A stretch of DNA of 64,000 nucleotides, taken from assembly GCF_017874035.1 (NCBI RefSeq), contig NZ_JAGGKV010000007.1:248001-312000 (forward strand), read 5' to 3'. This DNA comes from Paenibacillus aceris (GTDB lineage Bacteria; Bacillota; Bacilli; Paenibacillales; NBRC-103111). Position numbers and translations under genes: made by a program. The notes under the pieces were generated by a model. That model did not search any database and was not told the origin of the DNA. It was given only the letters and a program-made list of their open reading frames with translations. Of the stretch, positions 46,215 through 54,693 are shown one piece after another (position 1 is the stretch's first letter; each line of letters opens with the position of its first letter).

Positions 46215-46721
46215 CTATTCACCTTGTTTATGTTCAGGGAAGAAAATATGAAACAACAGCAAATGAATCGACTGTATAAATAAGTAAATGGGAATGGAGT
46301 ATAGGATCTGGTACCCGTGTTTGTAATGAAAAACGCCAACCAGCAAGCAAAGCCATTCAATGCCTACACTCATCAGCGTCCAGATCATAATGTAAGGGAT
46401 GGTGTAGAAGCCTTTTAAACCGAGCCGTTTATATATGTAAATAAAGAGGTAACCAAAGGGAACGTACATTGCATATGAAAAAATATCAAACAACTGATAG
46501 TTAGATTGGTCTCCGACGTCATAGAAATCGAAGGGTGGAACCCCGATTGTATGATCAAAGATGAGCCCAAAGACGACTCCTGTTAACAAGGTGAACCAGG
46601 TCTGTGTCGGGGTGAATTTCTTGGGCAGCACCCTAATTGTTAGGAGCCCCAGCACAATCATAGCGATTACGAACCACTCATTTGCGTTGAATCGATTATC
46701 GTAAACGATCACATCATTCAT
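46215..46721 (-). CDS. CBO0543-like membrane protein A
   Basis: 168 aa, about five helices. GVPPFDFYDVGDQSNYQLFD and YAMYVPFGYLFIYIYKRL recall the CBO0543 family of Bacillota membrane proteins, whose function is unknown. ATG 46721 follows GGAAGGAG and overlaps the stop of the upstream gene as ATGA, so the two are coupled. Confidence 0.75.
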   Translation of the reverse strand: MNDVIVYDNRFNANEWFVIAMIVLGLLTIRVLPKKFTPTQTWFTLLTGVVFGLIFDHTIGVPPFDFYDVGDQSNYQLFDIFSYAMYVPFGYLFIYIYKRLGLKGFYTIPYIMIWTLMSVGIEWLCLLVGVFHYKHGYQILYSIPIYLFIQSIHLLLFHIFFPEHKQGE

Positions 46722-47188
46722 GCGGACATCTCCTTCCGCTTCATATACCGCAGCCAACGGCCAAGCCAATACGCCAAAAACATCATGCTCAGCAGCGTTA
46801 TGCATTCATAAATGAAGTTCCACTTCAGGTCGATTATGGCACCAGTCCATCTGAGGATCTTGCTGCATAGGAAGAGGAAGGTAAAAGTATATAAGGAAAT
46901 GATCACTTTCGTAAGGCGTTTGGAAGCGGTCAGATACACATTGGCAAAGGTAAGCAGCGTCAAACAATAGGTGAAATCCCGATGCAGAATTACGGAAAGG
47001 AATTGAGGGACTCTGGTGCTAATTTGGTACCAGCCCAGATCATTACTAATTATCGTTATTCTATTAATGTCGATGATCGACAAAATCATGTAGAGCAGCA
47101 CATTCGTGATGAGCGGAAGTTTATTAGGCAGAGCGGCGAACAAATGAATGCTAAACCACACGATAACCAGGAAAATAACAAGGACCAA
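46718..47188 (-). CDS. CBO0543-like membrane protein B
   Basis: 156 aa, about five helices, paralogous in layout to its downstream partner (WNFIYECITLLSMMFLAYW near the C-terminus). The only well-placed start is TTG 47188, seven nt after AAAAGGGGAG. The open frame continues upstream into the lipase gene, but that extension is antisense-like composition without a site. Likely same operon as the lipase (79 nt gap). Confidence 0.68.
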   Translation of the reverse strand: MVLVIFLVIVWFSIHLFAALPNKLPLITNVLLYMILSIIDINRITIISNDLGWYQISTRVPQFLSVILHRDFTYCLTLLTFANVYLTASKRLTKVIISLYTFTFLFLCSKILRWTGAIIDLKWNFIYECITLLSMMFLAYWLGRWLRYMKRKEMSA

Positions 47189-47267
47189 GGCGAAGCTCCC
47201 CTTTTGAATATAATAAGCATCAACCTCTATCCTTGCCGTTATCGGGCTGTTTAAAACTTGCGGAGCA

Positions 47268-48047
47268 TCACGGGCAAAACCCGGGAGTTCGATTTTGCAA
47301 TTGCTCTGCGTAGCGGGGATCGAGCTTTGCCAAGTCGCCATAATAATTGCTAATCGCATGGTTGGCGGACACAGAGCCTGCTTGGTAAGTGAGTTCGACT
47401 CCTTTTTTGACATGCAGGTAATGGTAGACTTGATCGGTTCGGGGGGATTTATAAATGAAAGGCGGAAGCTCCGGAACAATATCATTCGTATTATATATGC
47501 GATAGTGCGGCCCGGTTCTGCGGTTAAAAAGACTAGCAAACGCCGGATTTCCGACACGCGGAGAACCATAGGTATAGATGGACGGCTGCTTGAACCTCGT
47601 GTTGGTTGCAAGATCGACAGCACACAGAGCTGCGAGGCATCCTCCAAGAGAGTGCCCAGTGAGGTAAAGGGTTTTACGGGGGGACAGCTTGGCTATAGAG
47701 GTCATAATCTGCTTGCGGGCGCTATTGTAAATATCGAGAAATCCTTTGTGTACGAGTCCGCCGTCTTTGGCATAAGGGAATACGGTCTGTCTGGCAATGG
47801 CATCCGAAATCCAATCCGAAGTCGTATTTGTGCCTCTAAAAACAATCACGATCTGCATATCAGACTCGGCAATAAAACCGAAGAGCTCTTTATCGCTAAG
47901 AACGGAATTTGCCGTAAAGGAGGAAACCATCCGATAATTGCGGGGTAAAATGACGCTTTCCGTACCTTTTTCATGCTGCACGTAACTCTGGCTGCACATA
48001 GCGGCTAGGAAGATGGCGGTTCGTGTGTCCAATGAATTGATTAACAT
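47268..48047 (-). CDS. Class 3 lipase-family protein
   Basis: 259-aa α/β-hydrolase without a clear signal peptide. The nucleophile elbow GHSLGGCLAAL is at about 135-145, with Asp in NTNDIVPELP and His in SANHAISNYY completing the triad; an upstream FRGTNTTSDW loop is typical of lipase_3. ATG 48047 follows GGAGGAACTGACA. Either cytoplasmic or exported by another route. Confidence 0.87.
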   Translation of the reverse strand: MLINSLDTRTAIFLAAMCSQSYVQHEKGTESVILPRNYRMVSSFTANSVLSDKELFGFIAESDMQIVIVFRGTNTTSDWISDAIARQTVFPYAKDGGLVHKGFLDIYNSARKQIMTSIAKLSPRKTLYLTGHSLGGCLAALCAVDLATNTRFKQPSIYTYGSPRVGNPAFASLFNRRTGPHYRIYNTNDIVPELPPFIYKSPRTDQVYHYLHVKKGVELTYQAGSVSANHAISNYYGDLAKLDPRYAEQLQNRTPGFCP

Positions 48048-48183
48048 TGTCAGTTCCTCCACACACAGAATACTGTTCAACTATATATATGAAAATAGTG
48101 GACATCTGTCTTCAGGTAACTGCCTATTTTTTCGTCATATATTTTACTATGATGTATAATAGGCGGAGGAGGTGTGAACTTAC

Positions 48184-49899
48184 GTGTTAAAGCGTTTTTT
48201 TTCGTACTACAGGCCTTACAAGCACTTATTTATTTTGGATTTTACTTGTGCGGTTGTAGCTGGGCTTTTGGAGCTTGGTTTTCCTCTGGCTGTGAATCGG
48301 GTTGTTGATAAGTTGCTGCCTGCCGGGAATTGGACATGGATTCTTTGGGCTTGCGCAGGATTGCTAGCTGTTTATGGGCTGAACACGGTGTTGAATTTCA
48401 TCGTCACCTATTGGGGTCATAAGCTAGGCATAAATATCGAGACGGATATGCGGAAAAAGATGTTCGACCATTTGCAGAAACTATCTTTCCGATTCTATGA
48501 CAATAACAAAACAGGTCAATTAATGTCGCGTATGGCGAGTGATTTACTAGAGATTGGCGAAGTTGCGCATCATGGTCCGGAGGATTTATTTATTGCGGTT
48601 ATGACGCTAATCGGCGCACTCCTGCTTATGCTGAGCATTAATGTGAAGCTGGCGCTGCTAACTTTCGTGATCGTGCCTGTTCTGCTCTGGATTGCGGTGT
48701 ACTTTAATCAAAAAATGACAAAGACGTTCCGCCGGATGATGGGCGACCTCGCCGATATTAATGCTAGAGTGGAAGATAACATTGGTGGCATTCGTGTCGT
48801 ACAAGCTTTCGCGAATGAATCTTACGAGAAGAAGTTGTTCGAGGACAATAATGGGAGGTTCCGTATCACGAAGCTTCTTTCCTATAAAATCATGGCATGG
48901 AATGTATCCCTAAGTTATATCCTCATGCGTTTGGTGACGGTGTTCGTGTTGATTTGCGGAACTTGGTTCGTGATCGATAAGCAAATTTCCTATGGGGAAT
49001 TTATTGCGTTCGTTCTATTAACGAATGTGTTTCTGGGGCCGATCCAGAAAATTAATAATGTCATTGAGAGCTATCCCAAAGGCATTGCTGGATTTAAGCG
49101 GTACTGCGAAGTGATGGATACGGAGCCCGAAGTGTCTGATCGGCCCGACGCCGTAAAGGTTGGCCATCTGGAGGGACAAATTACATTCGATTCTGTCTCT
49201 TTCGGGTATGGGAATGAGGCCCGTGTTTTGAATAACATCTCCTTGTCCATTCGGGCAGGGGAAACTGTCGCTTTCGTAGGTCCTTCCGGAGCAGGGAAGA
49301 CGACGATTTGCAGCTTGCTGCCCAGATTTTACGATGTGAATGAGGGCAGCATCTCCATCGACGGCATGGATATACGCCGTATCCAGCTGGAATCGCTGCG
49401 CCGTCAAATCGGCATCGTGCAGCAAGATGTGTTCCTGTTCTCCGGCACTTTGCGGGAGAACATAGCTTACGGCAAGCTGGGCGCGACGGATGCCGAGATC
49501 TGGGAAGCTGCGCGGCGTGCGCAGCTGGTGGGTTACATCCAGTCCCAGCCGAAGGGACTGGACACGGTTGTCGGCGAGCGCGGCGTCAAGCTGTCGGGCG
49601 GACAGAAGCAGCGCCTTGCGATTGCGCGGATGTTTTTGAAAAATCCGCCGATTCTCATCCTCGATGAGGCGACGTCGGCGCTCGACACCGAGACCGAAGC
49701 GGCGATTCAGCAGTCGTTGGCCGAGCTGTCGCAAGGCCGAACGACGCTTGTTATCGCTCACCGGCTGGCGACGATCAAGAATGCCGACCGCATCGTCGTT
49801 GTGACGGAGCAGGGCATTACAGAGCAAGGCGGTCACGAGGAGCTTATTGCCGTGGGGGGTGTTTATAGCCGTCTGCATCAGGCGCAGTTTAGCTCTTAA
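48184..49899 (+). CDS. ABC exporter half-transporter
   Basis: 571-aa fused permease-ATPase. Six-helix domain (1-310), then an NBD with Walker A GPSGAGKTT, signature LSGGQKQRLAIARM, Walker B ILILDEATSALD and the H-loop VIAHRL. Forms a dimer exporting a lipid, drug or peptide; substrate unknown. GTG 48184 follows GGAGGAGGTG. Confidence 0.93.
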   Translation: MLKRFFSYYRPYKHLFILDFTCAVVAGLLELGFPLAVNRVVDKLLPAGNWTWILWACAGLLAVYGLNTVLNFIVTYWGHKLGINIETDMRKKMFDHLQKLSFRFYDNNKTGQLMSRMASDLLEIGEVAHHGPEDLFIAVMTLIGALLLMLSINVKLALLTFVIVPVLLWIAVYFNQKMTKTFRRMMGDLADINARVEDNIGGIRVVQAFANESYEKKLFEDNNGRFRITKLLSYKIMAWNVSLSYILMRLVTVFVLICGTWFVIDKQISYGEFIAFVLLTNVFLGPIQKINNVIESYPKGIAGFKRYCEVMDTEPEVSDRPDAVKVGHLEGQITFDSVSFGYGNEARVLNNISLSIRAGETVAFVGPSGAGKTTICSLLPRFYDVNEGSISIDGMDIRRIQLESLRRQIGIVQQDVFLFSGTLRENIAYGKLGATDAEIWEAARRAQLVGYIQSQPKGLDTVVGERGVKLSGGQKQRLAIARMFLKNPPILILDEATSALDTETEAAIQQSLAELSQGRTTLVIAHRLATIKNADRIVVVTEQGITEQGGHEELIAVGGVYSRLHQAQFSS

Positions 49900-49904
49900 G
49901 TTAT

Positions 49905-49944
49905 AACCTGGCGGCGATCTTCGGATCGTTCGCCAGGTTTTTTT
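49905..49944 (+). terminator. Terminator of the ABC exporter
   Basis: AACCTGGCG / CGCCAGGTT stem with an inner CGATC/GATCG pairing, then TTTTTTT. Confidence 0.9.
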
Positions 49945-50077
49945 GTTGTGAGCTGGCCTGGCTGCGTGAGAGGGGCGCGGATGCATTGCCGCGCCTGACT
50001 GTACCGGTGCCGATGCCGGCGCCGAGCGATCGGGTCGTTGCTGATCGATCAGACCGATCAGACCGGTCTCTGAGCGG

Positions 50078-50260
50078 AAGGGAACTACGGTCCGCTATTT
50101 TCCGAGAAAGCGAGGAGTTGGCAACATGAGGGGAACTATGATCCTCTATTTCACCATTTCCAGCCCAAATGTGGGCTTTTTGGGCGAATAAGATCCTGTA
50201 GTTCCGCTCAGCCCCTGAAATGAGCCCATTAGGCGCGAATAGCGGACCGTAGTTTCCCTC
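50078..50260. repeat. Nested-palindrome element, copy 2
   Basis: 183 bp. Outer arms AAGGGAACTACGGTCCGCTA and TAGCGGACCGTAGTTTCCCT are nearly perfect complements (one extra base). Inner arms are GGGGAACTATGATCCTCTAT (50130) and AATAAGATCCTGTAGTTCCG (50187). Same size and order as copies 1 and 3. The rest of the 49.95-50.48 kb gap has no gene. Confidence 0.85.
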
Positions 50261-50477
50261 CCGCCTTCGCACCCCAACCGCAACAACACTCGCTGCCTCA
50301 GGTACGACATCTCACTTACAGTTCCCGCCTCCGCACCAGTATGTCTTTTACCAACCGCCCCCATCACCGCCGCGCATATTCTTCCAGAGCGAAATGGATA
50401 GTACTCCCAAATGAATCATGGTAAACTATGAAAATAGTAATCTACCAACGGTGAATAATAGAACGAGGTGACGATAG

Positions 50478-51554
50478 TTGAAGTCAACAATTCGGTGGCT
50501 GTTACTCGGAGTGTTTACGCTTGTATGCATCTTTTTCCTGAGTAACATTCAGAATGCATTCTTGTCTACCCAGCCAGATCAGATTCGAGTCACAATTGGG
50601 CCAGACACGAGCATTCAGAGAATAAGCGAACAGCTGCCTGGAAGCCGCGTCCTCAACGAGAAATCCGGGCTGCTAGCCGTTCCCTATGGCAAGGCATGGG
50701 ACTACGTCGGAAAGACGCTGACGATCAAAGGCATTTTTCGCGCGACCACTGTTCCTCTGGAGCATCCTGTCATTTCATGGCGCTATTTCGGGTATTCGGT
50801 GAAAGACCAGATCCAAGGCTTCTTCCATGGGGATTTCGGTAAATTCCGCAATCCATTTAACCGCCAAGAGGTTGCTGTAATTGGAGAGCTTCCTGTCATG
50901 CTGCTTCGCACGTGCACATATTTCATCCCTGGTTTACTGATGGCAATTGTGCTCAGTATGCTTATGGCGATGCTAGCGTCCATGTGGCGCAGATTGGGTG
51001 CCGTACTGGATGGCGTGCAGGCTCTGCTTGTGGGCTTGCCTGATTTTTTCTTAATTGTTCTAATTCAATTAGGTGCGATTTATGCAACGAAGTTTCTGGG
51101 GCACTACGTGCTGTTGATCGTACAAGTCGGTGATAAAACGCCTTTTCTAATCCCGTTTCTCACCATTGCGCTTATTCCGTCGGTTACGATTTACGGCACG
51201 ATGCGCGTCGCCATTATGCGTGAACTGGGTCAGGATTATGTGGTCACCGCGCAGGCAAAAGGGTTAACCCGAGGCGAGCTGCTTGTCGCCCATGTGCTGC
51301 GCAACGTGATGTTGGACCTGCTTTCGGTCCTGCCGAAGGCGACGACGCTGGCGCTTGCAAGCATGGCTGTCGCAGAAGCGATCTGCGGCATTTCCGGCCT
51401 GGGGGGCTTCATTATCTCGCCTGCCTTGCAAAGTGTCTCATCGATGTCGGTCATCTGCATGTCGCTTGCGCTGCTCGCGATGGCTTTTCACGTGCTCTAT
51501 GCTTTGCTGCGTAAAAAGTTTATCGTCCGCACGGGGGGGGTCGTCTCACAATGA
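50478..51554 (+). CDS. Opp/Dpp-type ABC permease (B subunit)
   Basis: 358-aa permease with one N-terminal helix, a long extracytoplasmic segment (about 28-140) and five more helices. The coupling loop is AQAKGLTRGELLVAHVLRN. A TTG start follows CGAGGTGA by 7 nt. It overlaps the next gene as ATGA. No binding-protein or ATPase gene accompanies the pair. Confidence 0.85.
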   Translation: MKSTIRWLLLGVFTLVCIFFLSNIQNAFLSTQPDQIRVTIGPDTSIQRISEQLPGSRVLNEKSGLLAVPYGKAWDYVGKTLTIKGIFRATTVPLEHPVISWRYFGYSVKDQIQGFFHGDFGKFRNPFNRQEVAVIGELPVMLLRTCTYFIPGLLMAIVLSMLMAMLASMWRRLGAVLDGVQALLVGLPDFFLIVLIQLGAIYATKFLGHYVLLIVQVGDKTPFLIPFLTIALIPSVTIYGTMRVAIMRELGQDYVVTAQAKGLTRGELLVAHVLRNVMLDLLSVLPKATTLALASMAVAEAICGISGLGGFIISPALQSVSSMSVICMSLALLAMAFHVLYALLRKKFIVRTGGVVSQ

Positions 51555-52507
51555 TCAAACGCTCATCAAGCGCATTTTATATCTCCATAGCTCTTATCGT
51601 TCTAATCCTCCTTGTGGCGATATTCGGCACGTGGCTGAAGCCGCATGGCATTTCGCCGGATGACAAAATCAACATGATTCAATACCAACAAGACGGCAAA
51701 ACACGCTACAGCATTCCGCCGTTTTCACCGAACAGTACGTTCCCGCTCGGGACGGATCATCGGGGCTTCGATATGCTGAGCCTGCTGCTTAACGGATTGA
51801 AATATACGTTGGGAACGACATTAGCGTTAACGCTGCTCCGTTTTATTATTGCGCTGCCTTGGGGATTGTGGAGCGGGACCACCGGCAAAGGGTGGGGGGC
51901 TCTCAAGGCTATGCAGTGGGTGGTCGCTTCTGTACCGGCTTTTGTCTTCCTTTTTCCGCCACTGGCCGGTATGTATTTCGGACTGCGGCTGGATCAATGG
52001 GGAAAAGCGGACCCGCACTACAAAATGCTCTTCTCCGTTACCTTCGTCATTCTCGTTACATTCATCGGCGTATTCCCGTTAGCTCATCAAATAGCTGAGC
52101 GGGCACGTTATTATAATGACAAACTCTTTATTGAAGCTTCCCGGTTGATGGGGGGTTCAGTCTTTCATCGCATGATCCGGCATCTGGTCCCCTGCATGAG
52201 AAATGAGATGCTGTTCATTTTCCTTAGCGAATTCATGCAGGTGCTTTTCCTGTTGGGGCAGCTCGCTGTCTTTAACATCGTGCTTGGCGGTACAGAAACA
52301 ATTGGCGATAGCGATGCCGGCTATTCCATTACCATTACGACATCAGGAGAATGGCTTTCGCTTATTGCATATGGGTCCCGGTACATTAGGCTGCATCCTT
52401 GGATTATTTTGAGTGTAGGCGCGAGCTTCTCTCTGCTCTTTCTCTCCCTGCAGTTTTTCTTAAGCCAGTTGAAGCGCCGTTACGGCAGCGAGCGTCAATT
52501 CATGTGA
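51551..52507 (+). CDS. Opp/Dpp-type ABC permease (C subunit)
   Basis: 318-aa second permease; LGTDHRGFDMLSLLLNGLKY after the first helix is the DppC/OppC hallmark, and EASRLMGGSVFHRMIRHLVP is the coupling loop. Translationally coupled to the B subunit. The energising ATPases must be encoded elsewhere if the complex is functional. Confidence 0.85.
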   Translation: MIKRSSSAFYISIALIVLILLVAIFGTWLKPHGISPDDKINMIQYQQDGKTRYSIPPFSPNSTFPLGTDHRGFDMLSLLLNGLKYTLGTTLALTLLRFIIALPWGLWSGTTGKGWGALKAMQWVVASVPAFVFLFPPLAGMYFGLRLDQWGKADPHYKMLFSVTFVILVTFIGVFPLAHQIAERARYYNDKLFIEASRLMGGSVFHRMIRHLVPCMRNEMLFIFLSEFMQVLFLLGQLAVFNIVLGGTETIGDSDAGYSITITTSGEWLSLIAYGSRYIRLHPWIILSVGASFSLLFLSLQFFLSQLKRRYGSERQFM

Positions 52508-52552
52508 AAAAAGGTCGGGATCCATCCAAGCGACGGGTGCCCGGCCTTTTTT
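52507..52552 (+). terminator. Terminator of the permease pair
   Basis: AAAAAAGGTCGGG / CCCGGCCTTTTTT inverted repeat; also has T-runs on both strands. Confidence 0.9.
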
Positions 52553-52656
52553 ATGTTTGTACATCTGCTCGCTTTTCTCATTTTCAACTCAATATAAATG
52601 TTTTAATGACACATAATATATGTTAAAATAGCAAAAACGAAGGGGGCTACCTCGAG

Positions 52657-53550
52657 ATGGATGACAAAAACGATAAAACCAAAAGACTTTCTGTCTACTT
52701 GCCTGAAAAGGTAAAGGCCGATCTGGAGCGCATGGCTGAGGAAACGGGCTTGTCTATGACGCAGCTAATTGTTATGGCTACGCATGGCCTTTTGGCGAAT
52801 TACTCCGCACAAGGCGGAGCTATTTTCGCCGACTTGTTGGCAGCCAGGCAGCGGATCCTCCATGAGGTGAAGGATAAGCAGCGGCTTTTAAATGAAGAAA
52901 GAGAAGGCATGCAGGAATACTACGGAGCACGAGCGGTGGAATATGAGCGAATTTACCATCGAGAGGATGAGGAATTTCAGCGTGAGCTGGCGATGCTGGC
53001 GGATATCGTGAAGAAGCAGGCAGCAGGCAGCCGTGTTCTGGAAGTGGCTTGCGGTACCGGGTATTGGACACAGTTCATTGCGGAAACAGCAAAACACATC
53101 GTCGGTGTGGATATCCGTCCCGAAGTGCTGCAAATAGCCGAATCGAAGCCTTGGCCGCTTCATAACACAACCTTCGTAGAAGGGGATGCTTACCGGCTCT
53201 CTGAAGTACAAGGGGCCTTCGACTTCGGGTTCGCCAACTTCTGGTTCTCGCATATTCCGAAGAATCGTCTGGACTCCTTTCTGCAAGGATTCCACGAGCG
53301 GCTTGGCCGCGGGGCTCGCGTGTTCATGGCGGATAATGTGTACGTACCGGGAAGAGGCGGGGAGCTAATTACGCTTGAACATAGCGAGGATACGTATAAA
53401 AGAAGGGAGTTGGCCGATGGCTCCAAGCACGAAATTATTAAAAACTACTATTCGTATGAAGAATTGAACGATATCTTTAAGCCGCTGGCGGAAAATTTGC
53501 GCATTTTTGTCGGCAGCTCTTTCTGGTACGTCAGCTACACGGTCGCTTAG
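52657..53550 (+). CDS. Ribbon-helix-helix / SAM methyltransferase fusion
   Basis: 297 aa. Residues about 8-48 (KRLSVYLPEKVKADLERMAE, then TGLSMTQLIVMATHGLL) have the strand-helix-helix pattern of CopG/Arc-type DNA-binding domains. A charged linker helix (about 60-110) leads into a class I methyltransferase with SAM motif I VLEVACGTGYW (127-137) and acidic motif VGVDIRPE. The methyl acceptor is unknown; the MTase resembles small-molecule (UbiE-like) types. ATG 52657 follows GAAGGGGG. The combination is unusual: a transcription factor that binds SAM, or an enzyme targeted to DNA. Single uninterrupted frame. Confidence 0.82.
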   Translation: MDDKNDKTKRLSVYLPEKVKADLERMAEETGLSMTQLIVMATHGLLANYSAQGGAIFADLLAARQRILHEVKDKQRLLNEEREGMQEYYGARAVEYERIYHREDEEFQRELAMLADIVKKQAAGSRVLEVACGTGYWTQFIAETAKHIVGVDIRPEVLQIAESKPWPLHNTTFVEGDAYRLSEVQGAFDFGFANFWFSHIPKNRLDSFLQGFHERLGRGARVFMADNVYVPGRGGELITLEHSEDTYKRRELADGSKHEIIKNYYSYEELNDIFKPLAENLRIFVGSSFWYVSYTVA

Positions 53551-53582
53551 GAAATCATCGGCCTAATGGGTGCATGAAATAC

Positions 53583-53903
53583 TTAGTGTCCGGATGTGAA
53601 TTTGAGGCCGAGAACGCCGATCAAGATGAGAATCATAAATAGGATACGCAGCAAACTGACGGGTTCATTGAGGAATAGGGTGCCAATAATAATCGCTCCT
53701 ACTGCGCCAATTCCAGTCCAAGCCGCGTAGGCTGTGCCGATAGGAAGGGTTTTCGTTGCGACTGCCAGAAAATAAAAACTGATTATCATACCGACAATCG
53801 TTACGCAGGACGGAATTAGTCGTGTAAAACCATTGGAAAATTTCAAAGAAATGGCCCATACCACCTCGAAAACGCCAGCAATGACAAGATACAACCACGC
53901 CAT
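53583..53903 (-). CDS. gdx: Guanidinium exporter Gdx (SugE-type SMR)
   Basis: 106-aa, four-helix small multidrug resistance protein. AGVFEVVWAISLKFSNGF carries the essential Glu (about 13) and the Lys/Ser-Gly pattern of the SugE/Gdx branch; AYAAWTGIGAVGA matches helix 3. Gdx proteins exchange guanidinium for protons. The guanidine-I riboswitch directly upstream makes the assignment strong. ATG 53903 follows AAGGAG. Confidence 0.93.
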   Translation of the reverse strand: MAWLYLVIAGVFEVVWAISLKFSNGFTRLIPSCVTIVGMIISFYFLAVATKTLPIGTAYAAWTGIGAVGAIIIGTLFLNEPVSLLRILFMILILIGVLGLKFTSGH

Positions 53904-53954
53904 AATGAATCACTCCTTAAGTTGTTTACTATGATGCCCATAAATGCCGCGGCA

Positions 53955-54095
53955 AAAAAGGAAAAAGCCTGGAAGCTATATCGCTGAGCGATATGACTCC
54001 CGGGCTTTTTCCCCTCCGTGACCACAGCGTATCCGCTGTGTGTTTTCTCTCGGACCAGACTGACGCTGCAGCGCCACGGAACCCTAGAAAACTTA
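53955..54095 (-). promoter_or_regulatory. Guanidine-I (ykkC) riboswitch with terminator
   Basis: The minus strand shows the conserved blocks in order: CTAGGGTTCCG, GGTCCGAGAGAAA, ACGGAGGGGAAAAAGCCCGG. The 3' block then forms the 5' arm of a terminator (AAAAAGCCCGGGAG pairing CTTCCAGGCTTTTT, then T6). Guanidine binding would sequester AAAAAGCCC and allow read-through into gdx, an ON switch. Confidence 0.95.
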
Positions 54096-54103
54096 TTGCC
54101 GTA

Positions 54104-54132
54104 ATTATAGGACGGCTTACACGCCATGTCAA
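54104..54132 (-). promoter_or_regulatory. Perfect SigA promoter of the gdx riboswitch
   Basis: Minus strand TTGACA, 17 nt, TATAAT: exact consensus, just ahead of the aptamer. The -35 abuts the preceding gene's terminator. Confidence 0.92.
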
Positions 54133-54188
54133 GAATAAAAGCCCTGATAGCGGCTCTTTCGAGCTATCGCTTGTCGGGGCTTTATTCT
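54132..54188 (-). terminator. Terminator of the NlpC/P60 gene
   Basis: A long stem AGAATAAA.GCCCC...GGGCTTTTATTCT (minus strand) with an internal GCGATAGCTC/GAGCCGCTATC arm. Confidence 0.85.
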
Positions 54189-54202
54189 GAGTAGCAAGAA
54201 AA

Positions 54203-54676
54203 TTACTTGGATTCAGCAGTTAGTTGATTGTAAATATCGTCCCACAGAACACGTCTTGCGGATACGTATCTCTTCGCGTAGTAGGATTGGCTCAGCTTGC
54301 TAATCACAACACCGTCGTCGGATGCAGAGTGAATGAATTCACCGTTTCCAAGGTAGATGCCCACGTGAGAAATGCCTTTGCCCCCTGTGTTGAAGAACAC
54401 AAGATCGCCTTTGCGAAGATCACTTTTGTCAATCCAGTAGCCCTCTTTATTTTGAGCAGCAGAACTATGAGGAAGGTCGATGCCGAATTGGTTGAACACG
54501 TACGCGGTGAAACCAGAGCAGTCAAAGCCTCTTGTTGTCGTTCCCGCATCGCGGTACGGTGTTCCAAGCAAATCGTCAACCGTTGAGTCCAATTTGGATT
54601 CTGACGCAGACGCGCTCCCTAAAGCTACACTCAAAAACAAAACAAGACTAAAAAAAAGAGCAACAACCTTTTTCAA
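54203..54676 (-). CDS. Secreted NlpC/P60 cell-wall hydrolase
   Basis: 157-aa peptidoglycan D,L-endopeptidase. Signal peptide about 1-24 (VALFFSLVLFLSVALGSASA), then the catalytic domain with Cys in FDCSGFTAYVFNQFG (about 51), His in ISHVGIYLGNG and a third residue in FIHSASDDG. No SH3 or LysM anchor, so a freely secreted enzyme. TTG start 54676 follows AAGGAG by 8 nt. A c-di-AMP riboswitch lies directly upstream, the classic control for such hydrolases. Confidence 0.93.
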   Translation of the reverse strand: MKKVVALFFSLVLFLSVALGSASASESKLDSTVDDLLGTPYRDAGTTTRGFDCSGFTAYVFNQFGIDLPHSSAAQNKEGYWIDKSDLRKGDLVFFNTGGKGISHVGIYLGNGEFIHSASDDGVVISKLSQSYYAKRYVSARRVLWDDIYNQLTAESK

Positions 54677-54693
54677 CTGCTTGTCTCCTTCCG

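Noticed and set aside
46718..47647. 309-aa reading of the CBO0543-like protein B
   Set aside because: The first ~150 residues overlap the lipase gene in another frame with no ribosome site; a TTG with strong AAAAGGGGAG gives a normal 156-aa protein.
50030..50080. Tandem GATCGATCAGACC repeats as an origin-like or Dam-site cluster
   Set aside because: Only a few partial copies over 50 bp; no DnaA boxes or AT-rich unwinding region nearby.
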